From Lachnospiraceae bacterium (GTDB taxonomy: Bacteria > Bacillota > Clostridia > Lachnospirales > Lachnospiraceae): 33,434 bases of DNA. Under the pieces are notes generated by a model that was not told the origin of the DNA, ran no database searches, and was given only the letters and a program-made list of their open reading frames with translations. Where the stretch lies: assembly GCA_021200475.1 (NCBI GenBank), contig JAJQGP010000059.1:1-33434 (forward strand), read 5' to 3'. Made by a program: the position numbers and the translations under genes. Each line of letters begins with the position of its first letter. The first letter of the stretch is position 1. Below, in pieces: positions 18,254 to 25,099 of the stretch.

Positions 18254-19483
18254 ATGCAGATTTATGACGAACTGGTGGCAAGAGGCCTGATCGCGCAGGT
18301 GACGGATGAGGATAAGATCCGCGACCTGGTAAACAATGGAAAGGCGACGTTTTACATCGGGTTTGACCCGACGGCGGACAGTCTGCATGTCGGTCATTTT
18401 ATGGCGCTGTGCCTGATGAAGCGGCTGCAGATGGCGGGAAATAAGCCGATTGCACTGATCGGAGGAGGAACCGCCATGATCGGGGATCCGTCCGGGAGAA
18501 CAGATATGCGCCAGATGATGACGCCGGAGACGATTCGGCACAACGGAGACTGTTTCAAGGTGCAGATGAGCCGTTTTATTGACTTTTCGGATGACAAGGC
18601 GCTGATGGTGAACAATGCAGACTGGCTGATGAAACTGAATTATGTGGAGCTGCTGCGCGAAGTGGGCGCGCATTTTTCCGTGAACCGGATGCTGACCGCA
18701 GAGTGCTATAAGCAGCGCATGGAGCGGGGCTTAAGCTTCCTGGAATTTAACTACATGATTATGCAGAGCTATGACTTCTATATGCTTTTCCAGAAGTATG
18801 GCTGCAATATGCAGTTCGGCGGTGACGACCAGTGGAGCAATATGCTGGGCGGTACGGAGCTGATCCGCCGCAAGCTGGGCAAGGACGCATACGCGATGAC
18901 GATTACGCTTCTTCTGAACTCCGAAGGAAAGAAGATGGGCAAGACGCAGAGCGGTGCGGTGTGGCTGGATCCGAACAAAACCTCTCCGTTTGATTTTTAC
19001 CAGTACTGGAGAAATGTGGCGGACGCAGACGTACTGAAATGCCTGCGGATGCTGACCTTCCTGCCGCTGGAGCAGATCAACGAGATGGACAAATGGGAAG
19101 GCAGCCAGCTCAACACGGCGAAAGAAATTCTGGCGTACGAGCTGACGGCTCTGGTTCACGGCGAAGAGGAAGCGAAGAAGGCGCAGGAAGGTGCGCGTGC
19201 GCTGTTTGCCGGGGGCGGAAATGCTGCAGATATGCCGACCGCTGAGATTACGGAAGCGGACCTGGATGAAAATGGCGCGATTGAACTGATTTCTCTGCTC
19301 TTAAAAGCCGGGCTGGTACCGTCCCGCTCCGAAGGACGCCGCGCGATCGAGCAGGGCGGCGTGACGGTGGACGGCGAGAAGGTGACAGATGTCAAAGCCG
19401 TGGTGGCCGGAGAAAAGCTTGCGGATGGCCTGGTGCTGAAGCGCGGGAAGAAAAACTTCCGGAAGGTGCTGTTGAAAAAATAA
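18254..19483 (+). CDS. tyrS: Tyrosyl-tRNA synthetase
   Basis: This 409-aa class I synthetase charges tRNA-Tyr. The HIGH motif is HVGH (45-48), the KMSKS motif is KMGKT (227-231), and the C-terminus carries an S4 RNA-binding domain ([21 protein letters not shown]). The start at 18254 (MQIYDEL) is preceded by GAGAGGA; an in-frame ATG 13 codons earlier lacks a ribosome binding site. Expression is controlled by the T-box leader with a UAC specifier. No clear terminator separates it from the deacetylase gene that starts 76 bp downstream, so the two may be transcribed together. Confidence 0.98.
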   Translation: MQIYDELVARGLIAQVTDEDKIRDLVNNGKATFYIGFDPTADSLHVGHFMALCLMKRLQMAGNKPIALIGGGTAMIGDPSGRTDMRQMMTPETIRHNGDCFKVQMSRFIDFSDDKALMVNNADWLMKLNYVELLREVGAHFSVNRMLTAECYKQRMERGLSFLEFNYMIMQSYDFYMLFQKYGCNMQFGGDDQWSNMLGGTELIRRKLGKDAYAMTITLLLNSEGKKMGKTQSGAVWLDPNKTSPFDFYQYWRNVADADVLKCLRMLTFLPLEQINEMDKWEGSQLNTAKEILAYELTALVHGEEEAKKAQEGARALFAGGGNAADMPTAEITEADLDENGAIELISLLLKAGLVPSRSEGRRAIEQGGVTVDGEKVTDVKAVVAGEKLADGLVLKRGKKNFRKVLLKK

Positions 19484-19559
19484 TACCGTATAACCCGCAC
19501 CTGTATTTTTCTGTGAATTGCTTCATATAGTAAATAGACGGAAAACAGGGCGGGACAGG

Positions 19560-20357
19560 ATGAAAAAGATTTTTCCGATGATTGTTTTTTCCTGCATGAC
19601 AGCGGTTGTTTTGCTGATTTGTATATACAGGAGTCTGCCGCGGGAGGATGTGGCGGAGAAAGCTCCCGAAGTCGCGGATGCAACAATGGCAGTGGACGCG
19701 ACGCCAGAGACGGACACGACAGTGGAGATAGACGCGATGTCAGAAACAGAAGCAGTGCAGGGAAAAGAAGTAGCGGGGGAAACAGAAGCGACCCAGGACG
19801 AAACCAGGCGCGTAGCGCTGACGTTTGACGACGGCCCGCACCCGGTCTATACGGTAAAATTACTGGATGGTCTGGCGGAGCGCGATGTGCAGGCGACGTT
19901 TTTTGTGATCGGTGAAAATATTCCGGGCAATGAGGAGATCATTGCCCGGATGGATCAGGAGGGGCACCTGATCGGGAATCATACTTATGACCATGTGAAA
20001 ATCACGGATTTGAGCGTGGAGGATGCCTGTGAGCAGGTGGAGAAGACCAGCGCTCTGGTAAAAGAAATTACCGGAAAGGATACGGAATATGTACGTCCGC
20101 CGTTCGGCTCGTGGCGGAAAGATCTGGAGTGCTCTTTTGAGATGATTCCGGTGCTTTGGGATGTGGATCCGCTGGACTGGACGACGTGTAATGTGAGTGA
20201 TGTTGTGCGGCGGGTACTCGAAGCAGTTGAGCCGGACGACATTATTTTATTGCATGATTATTATGAATCCTCAGTGGATGCGGCGCTTTTGATTGTGGAC
20301 GCGCTGACGGAGCAAGGGTATGTGTTTGTGACGGTGGATGAACTGATTTTGGAGTGA
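19560..20357 (+). CDS. Membrane-anchored polysaccharide (peptidoglycan-type) deacetylase
   Basis: This 265-aa protein has one N-terminal membrane helix (about 5-23), an acidic Thr/Glu-rich spacer to about residue 80, and a NodB-type carbohydrate esterase 4 domain outside the cell. All key motifs are present: ALTFDDGPHP with Asp90 and Asp91, the metal-binding HTYDH (His141, His145), RPPFGSW, DPLDW and LLHDYY. Family members remove acetyl groups from GlcNAc or MurNAc in peptidoglycan, often giving lysozyme resistance; the exact substrate is not visible. GGGACAGG directly before ATG at 19560 supports the start. It follows tyrS closely. Confidence 0.9.
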   Translation: MKKIFPMIVFSCMTAVVLLICIYRSLPREDVAEKAPEVADATMAVDATPETDTTVEIDAMSETEAVQGKEVAGETEATQDETRRVALTFDDGPHPVYTVKLLDGLAERDVQATFFVIGENIPGNEEIIARMDQEGHLIGNHTYDHVKITDLSVEDACEQVEKTSALVKEITGKDTEYVRPPFGSWRKDLECSFEMIPVLWDVDPLDWTTCNVSDVVRRVLEAVEPDDIILLHDYYESSVDAALLIVDALTEQGYVFVTVDELILE

Positions 20358-20388
20358 GTTATGGAAGTAACAATATATATTTTGGAGA

Positions 20389-20417
20389 TTGACGGATAAT
20401 TATAATGTAATTATAAT
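20389..20417 (+). promoter_or_regulatory. Promoter and possible operator of brnTA
   Basis: TTGACG (20389-20394), 17-bp spacer, TATAAT (20412-20417). Two copies of ATTATAAT lie 11 bp apart (around 20399 and 20410), a likely site for the BrnA DNA-binding antitoxin. The promoter now reads into the inserted element. Confidence 0.8.
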
Positions 20418-20429
20418 ATAGGTGTGAAA

Positions 20430-20901
20430 ATGATAAAATTCGAGTAACAGTTCAGAACAGCATCGAAATGAAAAGACAGACTGTGCAGGTTTACCTGCTA
20501 AAGGCTGTATTTTCATTTCGGGATGGGCGGAACGCCCATCAAGCCACAGACATATGACGCGTTAGCGGCATATAGCCTGCATCGCAGGCGGTCTGCGGCC
20601 TGCTGTTCTGAATAGTTACAAATTCGAATGGGATGAAAACAAAAACCAGATTAATATAAAAAAACATGGAATATCCTTTGAAAATGCGCAGGAAATTTTT
20701 TATGATGACGCGGCGATTTTGTTCGATGATCCAGAGCATTCCAAAGATGAGGAACGCTTCCTGATTATTGGGAATGATGAAAGGGAGAAGACTTGTATCG
20801 TCAGTCATTGTTATCGGAAAGAAGATGTGATACGGATTATTTCTGCAAGAAAAGCAACTGCAAAAGAGAAACAGATATATTTAAAATGGAATGCGAGGTA
20901 G
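20430..20901 (+). pseudogene. brnT: brnT toxin gene interrupted by a MITE
   Basis: The gene starts ATG ATA AAA TTC GAG (MIKFE) at 20430 and hits TAA at once because an element entered after codon 5. The rest resumes at 20620 as KFEWDENKNQINIKKHGISF and runs to TAG at 20899-20901. Removing the element and one 8-bp duplication restores MIKFEWDENKNQ, the typical BrnT start. BrnT is a ribonuclease toxin of the RelE-like fold. The downstream part has no ATG, GTG or TTG in frame between the last stop at 20563 and the conserved region, so the full toxin is not made. The antitoxin gene brnA after it is intact. Confidence 0.9.
20444..20619. mobile_element. 176-bp MITE with 17-bp terminal inverted repeats and 8-bp target duplication
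   Basis: The left end GTAACAGTTCAGAACAG (20444-20460) and the right end CTGTTCTGAATAGTTAC (20603-20619) are inverted repeats matching 15 of 17. AAATTCGA flanks the element on both sides (20436-20443 and 20620-20627). The interior has no ORF and contains hairpins CGAAATGAAAA (20464) / TTTTCATTTCG (20510), GCAGG/CCTGC (20485/20494), GATGGGCG/CGCCCATC (20522/20533) and GCCTGC/GCAGGC (20575/20584). GTAA ends and an 8-bp duplication fit mobilisation by an IS66-like transposase, but this is inferred. Confidence 0.9.
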
Positions 20902-20905
20902 TCAT

Positions 20906-21121
20906 ATGAAAGACGAATATGATATTGAAAAATTAAATCCACGGAAGAATCCTTACTCGAATCGTCTAAAACGGCAGATTACGATTAATATAGACGAAAG
21001 TACGATAAAATATTTTAAAGGACAGTCAGAAACATCCGGTATCCCCTATCAGACACTGATTAATCTGTACCTTTCGGATTGTGCGGCGAATGGCCGGAAG
21101 CTGAAGCTTTCATGGGAATAG
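20906..21121 (+). CDS. brnA: BrnA-type CopG-like antitoxin
   Basis: This 71-aa protein, MKDEYDIEKLNPRKNPYSNR onward, has the PRKNPY...LKRQITINID ribbon, the helix stretch ESTIKYFKGQSETSGIPYQT and the closing LINLYLSDC typical of BrnA antitoxins of the ribbon-helix-helix type. BrnA binds BrnT and represses its own promoter. GAGGTAG precedes the ATG at 20906; an in-frame ATG five codons earlier would overlap the brnT stop. Its partner toxin is disrupted, so it is now an orphan that may still act as a repressor. rarA begins 30 bp after its stop. Confidence 0.88.
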   Translation: MKDEYDIEKLNPRKNPYSNRLKRQITINIDESTIKYFKGQSETSGIPYQTLINLYLSDCAANGRKLKLSWE

Positions 21122-21151
21122 AGACTGAATTGAAGTGGAAAGAAGAAAGTA

Positions 21152-22465
21152 ATGGATTTATTTGAATACGCAAGAACAAAAACAATGCAGGAGGACGCTC
21201 CGCTGGCGTCGCGGATTCGTCCGCGGACGCTGGACGAGATCGTCGGTCAGCAGCATATTATAGGGAAGGACAAGATGCTGTACCGCGCGATCCGGGCGGA
21301 CAAGCTGAGCTCCCTGATTCTTTACGGGCCGCCGGGGACGGGAAAGACGACGATTGCGAAGGTGATTGCCAACACGACACAGGCGGAGTTTACGCAAATC
21401 AATGCGACGGTGGCCGGAAAAAAGGACATGGAAGAGGTCGTGAAGAAGGCGAAGGATTACCTTGGTATGTACGGGAAACGGACGATTCTCTTTGTGGATG
21501 AGATTCACCGGTTTAACAAGGGACAGCAGGATTATCTGCTTCCGTTTGTAGAGGACGGGACGCTGATTCTGATTGGTGCGACGACGGAGAATCCTTATTT
21601 TGAGGTCAACGGCGCGCTCCTTTCCCGCTCAGTGATTTTTGAGCTGAAGCCGCTGGAAAAGGAAGACATCCGCGCCCTGATTCACCGTGCGGTTTATGAT
21701 GAAGAGCGCGGCATGGGGGCGTACAATGCCGAGATTGACGCGGATGCGGAGGAATTCCTGGCGGATATCGCAGATGGGGATGCCCGGCGGGCGCTCAATG
21801 CGGTGGAGCTGGGGGTTCTCACGACCTCGCCCGGGGCGGACGGGAAAATACACATTACGCTGGAGGTTGCTTCGGAGTGCATTCAGAAGCGCGTGGTTCG
21901 CTATGATAAGGATGGGGATGCGCATTATGACGTCATCTCTGCCTTTATTAAAAGCATGCGGGGCTCTGATCCGGACGCGGCGGTTTATTATCTGGCGCGG
22001 ATGCTGTATGCGGGTGAGAGCGTGACATTTATCGCGAGGCGGATTATGATCTGCGCGTCCGAGGATGTCGGGAACGCCGACCCGCAGGCCTTGCAGGTGG
22101 CGGTGGCCGCTTCCCAGGCGGTAGAGCGGGTCGGGATGCCGGAGGCACAGCTGATTCTGGCACAGGCGGCGATTTACATTGCCTGTGCGCCCAAGAGCAA
22201 TTCTGCGACGAACGCCATCTTTGGCGCATTGGAAGCGGTAAAACAGACGCCGGCGGCTGTCCCGCCGCATTTGCAGGATTCGCATTACAAGGGTGCGGCA
22301 AAGCTTGGGCACGGAGTCGGGTATGAATATGCGCATGACTGTCCGAAGCATTTTTCAAGGCAGCAGTACCTGCCGGATTCCCTCAAAGACCGGAAATTTT
22401 ATGAGCCGTCCGAGAACGGGTATGAGAAAACGATTCAGGAATACCTGAGATGGGTTCGCGAGTAG
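21152..22465 (+). CDS. rarA: Replication-associated recombination protein RarA (MgsA)
   Basis: This 437-aa AAA+ ATPase acts at stalled replication forks. It starts MDLFEYARTKTMQEDAPLAS, which is typical for the family. Walker A is GPPGTGKT (59-66), Walker B is ILFVDEIHRF with Asp116-Glu117, and the sensor is LIGATTENP. The C-terminal half contains the tetramerisation region with YLARMLYAGE, RRIMICASEDVGNADP and the closing YLPDSL. AGAAAG just before ATG is a moderate ribosome binding site. The gene sits 30 bp after brnA and may be read from the brnTA promoter through the inserted element. A bidirectional terminator ends it. Confidence 0.95.
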   Translation: MDLFEYARTKTMQEDAPLASRIRPRTLDEIVGQQHIIGKDKMLYRAIRADKLSSLILYGPPGTGKTTIAKVIANTTQAEFTQINATVAGKKDMEEVVKKAKDYLGMYGKRTILFVDEIHRFNKGQQDYLLPFVEDGTLILIGATTENPYFEVNGALLSRSVIFELKPLEKEDIRALIHRAVYDEERGMGAYNAEIDADAEEFLADIADGDARRALNAVELGVLTTSPGADGKIHITLEVASECIQKRVVRYDKDGDAHYDVISAFIKSMRGSDPDAAVYYLARMLYAGESVTFIARRIMICASEDVGNADPQALQVAVAASQAVERVGMPEAQLILAQAAIYIACAPKSNSATNAIFGALEAVKQTPAAVPPHLQDSHYKGAAKLGHGVGYEYAHDCPKHFSRQQYLPDSLKDRKFYEPSENGYEKTIQEYLRWVRE

Positions 22466-22493
22466 AGAAGTCTGAATCGTATCTGAAAATAAA

Positions 22494-22534
22494 AAGCACT
22501 GGATACACTCAATGATAAGTGATCTCCAGTGCTT
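22494..22534. terminator. Bidirectional terminator between rarA and the transporter gene
   Basis: AAGCACTGGA (22494-22503) pairs with TCCAGTGCTT (22525-22534). An A run lies before the stem and CTTCTTTG after it, so it can work in both directions between the convergent genes. Confidence 0.8.
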
Positions 22535-22614
22535 CTTTGATTATCAGAGCAACGCAAGGGGTTCTTATGGCGAAAGCCGCCCCGGCCCGTGCGGGCACGG
22601 CCGCGTAAAAACGT

Positions 22615-23295
22615 TTATTCGCTTTGACAGACCTTCTGATGTTTTTTCCATGTACAGACGCAAAGGACTGCGAACAGTGCGGCCGCGCATCCGGCAACGG
22701 CCCAGGAAATCCACCCGGCCGTCAGAAGACAGACGCCGTCCTTCATGGTGGTAAATCCGAAGACTGCGAAGATCACGAACGCCAGCTTATCCAGAAAACC
22801 GGCCGGCATTTTGCTCTCGATCAGGTGACCGACCAGCATACCGATCAGATCCGCGGCAAACAGGCCGATGGAACAGGCCAGCCAGACCAGGATGGCATTG
22901 TTTACTCCCTCGTTTGCAGCGAAGGTGATAGCGGTCAGCTGTGTCTTATCGCCCAGCTCTGCGATAAAAAAGGTGCCGAAGACCGTCAGGATGGGTGGAA
23001 ACTTTGATTCTTTGACCTGTTCTTCTTCGCCGTCTTCGACCTTGCATAAGGTGGTCCATGCAAAATAGAAGAAAGCGAGGGCAGCGATGATTTTGATCAG
23101 CCAGGTCGGAATAAAACGGCTGATCAGAGCGCCTAATCCCACCGCGATTGCATTTAATGCCAGAATTGAGGCTCCGGAGCCAATGATGATGTCCCGGAGC
23201 TTATACCGGGAGGTCATGGCGATCATCAGAAGCTGTGACTTATCGCCCATTTCGGCGATAAACATGGTAAAAAGAACTTGCAGAAACAGCAGCAT
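22615..23295 (-). CDS. Gdt1/TMEM165 family (UPF0016) transporter, probable Mn2+ exporter
   Basis: This is a 226-aa membrane protein with about six helices in two repeated halves. Each half carries the family signature: EMGDKSQ (Glu15, Asp18) and ELGDKTQ (Glu113, Asp116). Bacterial members such as MneA export manganese. An acidic loop (KVEDGEEEQVKESK) links the halves, and the C-terminus is a further hydrophobic segment. AAAAGGAGG before ATG at 23295 sets the start; an upstream in-frame ATG has no such site. A yybP-ykoY riboswitch directly upstream strongly supports a manganese role. It converges with rarA. Confidence 0.92.
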   Translation of the reverse strand: MLLFLQVLFTMFIAEMGDKSQLLMIAMTSRYKLRDIIIGSGASILALNAIAVGLGALISRFIPTWLIKIIAALAFFYFAWTTLCKVEDGEEEQVKESKFPPILTVFGTFFIAELGDKTQLTAITFAANEGVNNAILVWLACSIGLFAADLIGMLVGHLIESKMPAGFLDKLAFVIFAVFGFTTMKDGVCLLTAGWISWAVAGCAAALFAVLCVCTWKKHQKVCQSE

Positions 23296-23360
23296 AATGC
23301 TCCTCCTTTTGTGTTGCGCTGCCCATGGATAATTATGCGGTGAAAGAGTTTTACGCACGC

Positions 23361-23389
23361 AAAAGGGCAGCGAATTTGCTCAGCTGCCC
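23361..23389 (-). terminator. Second terminator in the riboswitch leader
   Basis: On the minus strand GGGCAGC (23389-23383) pairs with GCTGCCC (23371-23365), followed by TTTT. It lies between the riboswitch terminator and the gene. Confidence 0.65.
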
Positions 23390-23390
23390 A

Positions 23391-23432
23391 TAAAAACTCA
23401 TGTATGGCAGCCACACAGTACCATACATGAGT
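23391..23432 (-). terminator. Riboswitch-controlled terminator
   Basis: On the minus strand ACTCATGTATGG (23432-23421) pairs perfectly with CCATACATGAGT (23407-23396), followed by TTTTTA. Its 5' arm contains the 3' strand of the riboswitch P1 helix, so the two folds exclude each other. Confidence 0.9.
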
Positions 23433-23528
23433 CTCGTTATTTCATACAAGCCAGATTCTTCTCATCCTGTCAGAATCAGTATGTTGACTTGCAACACGCT
23501 CCAAAGGGTGCCAACTACTCCCTCATGT
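23425..23528 (-). promoter_or_regulatory. yybP-ykoY manganese riboswitch
   Basis: Read on the minus strand, the conserved elements appear in order: GGGAGTAG, TCAACATACTGA, ATCTGGC, and ACGAGACTC. P1 is formed by ACATGAG (23528-23522) and CTCATGT (23431-23425). Mn2+ binding stabilises P1, which removes the 5' arm of the terminator and turns the exporter on. This class is known to control Mn2+ homeostasis genes, and the downstream gene fits. Confidence 0.93.
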
Positions 23529-23534
23529 CGCTTT

Positions 23535-23563
23535 AAAATAGCATGATTTTGTGAAAAAAGCAA
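23535..23563 (-). promoter_or_regulatory. Promoter of the riboswitch-transporter unit
   Basis: Minus strand: TTGCTT (23563-23558), 17-bp spacer, TATTTT (23540-23535), placed just before the aptamer. Confidence 0.65.
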
Positions 23564-23612
23564 TCCCCAAATTGAGAAAAAGTGATAGGCCACAAAAAAG
23601 GTTCCTGTCGGA

Positions 23613-24098
23613 TCATTCCCGTGTCAGATCACAGAACACCGCATGACATGCCTTTTCATAATCGCCGGGGGTGAGCGTAAGCTGCAGTCCGATTTTCCCG
23701 CCGCTGACAGCGATTTTTTCATAGAGGAGTGCGGATTCATCCATAAAAACCGGATAATCCTTTTTCATACCGATCGCGGTGCAGCCGCCGCGGATATAGC
23801 CGGTGACATTCTGGATGTCTTTTACATGGATCATTGCGAGAGATTTACAGCCTGCGGTTCTGGCCGCTTTTTTGAGATCAAGCTCTGCGTCAATCGGGAT
23901 CGCGAATACAAAATACGTGCGTTCGGGACTGACCGTGACGAGCGTTTTGAAGACGATCTCGTGTGGGAGATGAAGCAGATCGGCGGTATGCTGACCGTCA
24001 ATGAATTCGTCGCATTCGTAGGTCTGGAATGTATATGGGATTTTCATGCGGTCAAGGATCCGCATGGCATTCGTTTTTATTTCTTTTTGCTTTGCCAT
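23613..24098 (-). CDS. ybaK: YbaK/EbsC-type Cys-tRNA deacylase
   Basis: This 161-aa protein of the YbaK/ProRS-editing family removes cysteine wrongly attached to tRNA-Pro. Its sequence has the family pattern: ECDEFIDG...TADLL, the catalytic Lys51 in EIVFKTLV, the FVFAIPIDAELDLKKAA strand-helix unit, and YIRGGCTAIGMKKDYPVFMD. AAAGGA eight bases before ATG at 24098 fixes the start; a longer in-frame version would begin inside repeat DNA. It points away from the next plus-strand gene and towards the promoter of the riboswitch unit. No clear terminator follows on the minus strand. Confidence 0.93.
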   Translation of the reverse strand: MAKQKEIKTNAMRILDRMKIPYTFQTYECDEFIDGQHTADLLHLPHEIVFKTLVTVSPERTYFVFAIPIDAELDLKKAARTAGCKSLAMIHVKDIQNVTGYIRGGCTAIGMKKDYPVFMDESALLYEKIAVSGGKIGLQLTLTPGDYEKACHAVFCDLTRE

Positions 24099-24116
24099 TT
24101 TTGTCGTCCTTTCGAT

Positions 24117-24140
24117 GTAGCCAGGGGTGTGACCGGTAAC
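24117..24140. repeat. Half-copy E of the palindromic repeat family
   Basis: GGGTGTGACCGGTAAC here matches the right arm of copies B and C except for one base. No left arm lies at the usual distance. Confidence 0.55.
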
Positions 24141-24277
24141 GCGAGAGGTCCTGTGCGCTATGAAAACAGAACGCATAGGCTGGCTTTCGGAATCGCTGCG
24201 GTCAGTGAAAGTATACCGCAGCGAATTGGATTTGTACAGGAGGATTTGCACAAAGCATGGTTTATGAGCGGAGATCG

Positions 24278-24334
24278 GTTACTGGTCACACCTGTAGTGG
24301 CTAAGGTAAATCTGGTCAGGGTGTGACCTGTAAC
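24278..24334. repeat. Palindromic intergenic repeat, copy C (best copy)
   Basis: It begins GTTACTGGTCACACC and ends GGTGTGACCTGTAAC, two 15-base arms that are inverted with one mismatch. The core CTGGTCAGGGTGTG is shared with copy A and, but for its first base, with copy B. Length 57 bp. Confidence 0.8.
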
Positions 24335-24393
24335 AGATCGGTACGCTGGAAGGTTCTGGTGCATATGATAAGAAAAAGTGGAAAGTGGCGTAT

Positions 24394-24960
24394 ATGGGCT
24401 ATATTAATAATAGAAGAAACTCCTGCAAAAAACAGCAGGAAAAGCAACTTTTGACGAACAGAGAGCCGTTCCTGTGTGCGGAAGAAATTGAGGGGAGGGA
24501 TCCGAAAGGAGAGAAAGCGGGGTTCCCATCCGTGATACCGCTGGATTTCTCCCATCCAGCGGATGAGCTGCAGGCGGAGCGGGATTTTCGGATACTGCAG
24601 TCGATGTATCCGAATCTTGCAAAGGAACTGCTGCCGTTCATCGAGGAGGAGTGCGACCGGATGGAGTACGAAGGGAGTGCCATGTTTGATGAGTATCCGG
24701 ATTTTACAACCGTATATGCACTGCAGAAGAAAATCGCGGAGGCAGCACGGAAGCATATGGCGTCAGACAGAGCAGATGAGTCGGCCAGTCGGCTGGATGC
24801 TTCTATGGAAGACGTGACAGCAGTTCCGGCAGAGAATAAGACTGCGGCTGCGCCGGCGGGGGAAACAACTGTGCCGCTTGAAGATCTGATCCGGGTAATG
24901 GTGCTGCAGGAGATGCACCGCAGACGCGGCCGCTACCGCTTTTGCCGGGATAAATGCTGA
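24394..24960 (+). CDS. Hypothetical protein (acidic, Lachnospiraceae-type)
   Basis: This 188-aa protein has no function I can name. The middle part is the most distinctive: a segment ERDFRILQSMYPNLAKELLP followed by EEECDRMEYEGSAMFDEYPD. From memory, similar segments recur in uncharacterised Lachnospiraceae proteins. A low-complexity Ala/Glu/Thr stretch follows (about 130-165), then a basic end, MHRRRGRYRFCRDKC. No signal peptide or membrane helix is visible. The start is uncertain: ATG at 24394 is used, but GTG at 24385 is in frame and the ribosome binding site is weak for both. It lies between repeat copies C and F. Confidence 0.65.
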   Translation: MGYINNRRNSCKKQQEKQLLTNREPFLCAEEIEGRDPKGEKAGFPSVIPLDFSHPADELQAERDFRILQSMYPNLAKELLPFIEEECDRMEYEGSAMFDEYPDFTTVYALQKKIAEAARKHMASDRADESASRLDASMEDVTAVPAENKTAAAPAGETTVPLEDLIRVMVLQEMHRRRGRYRFCRDKC

Positions 24961-24984
24961 GGTGGTCGGGTTGTGACCGGTAAC
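24961..24984. repeat. Half-copy F of the palindromic repeat family
   Basis: GGTCGGGTTGTGACCGGTAAC resembles the right arm of copies B, C and E, and lies directly after the stop codon of the hypothetical gene. No left arm was found. Confidence 0.5.
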
Positions 24985-24994
24985 CAAAAAAGAC

Positions 24995-25023
24995 TTGTTC
25001 AATTCGTCTCCGGATAGTATACT
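24995..25023 (+). promoter_or_regulatory. Promoter of the large extracellular protein gene
   Basis: TTGTTC (24995-25000), 17-bp spacer, TATACT (25018-25023). It lies 77 bp before the start codon. Confidence 0.75.
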
Positions 25024-25099
25024 AATAAAGAAGAAAAGAGTAACGCCGGATAACTGGGGAGGTACGGACCAGCGCCGGGAAAAAACAGGAGAATGATTT

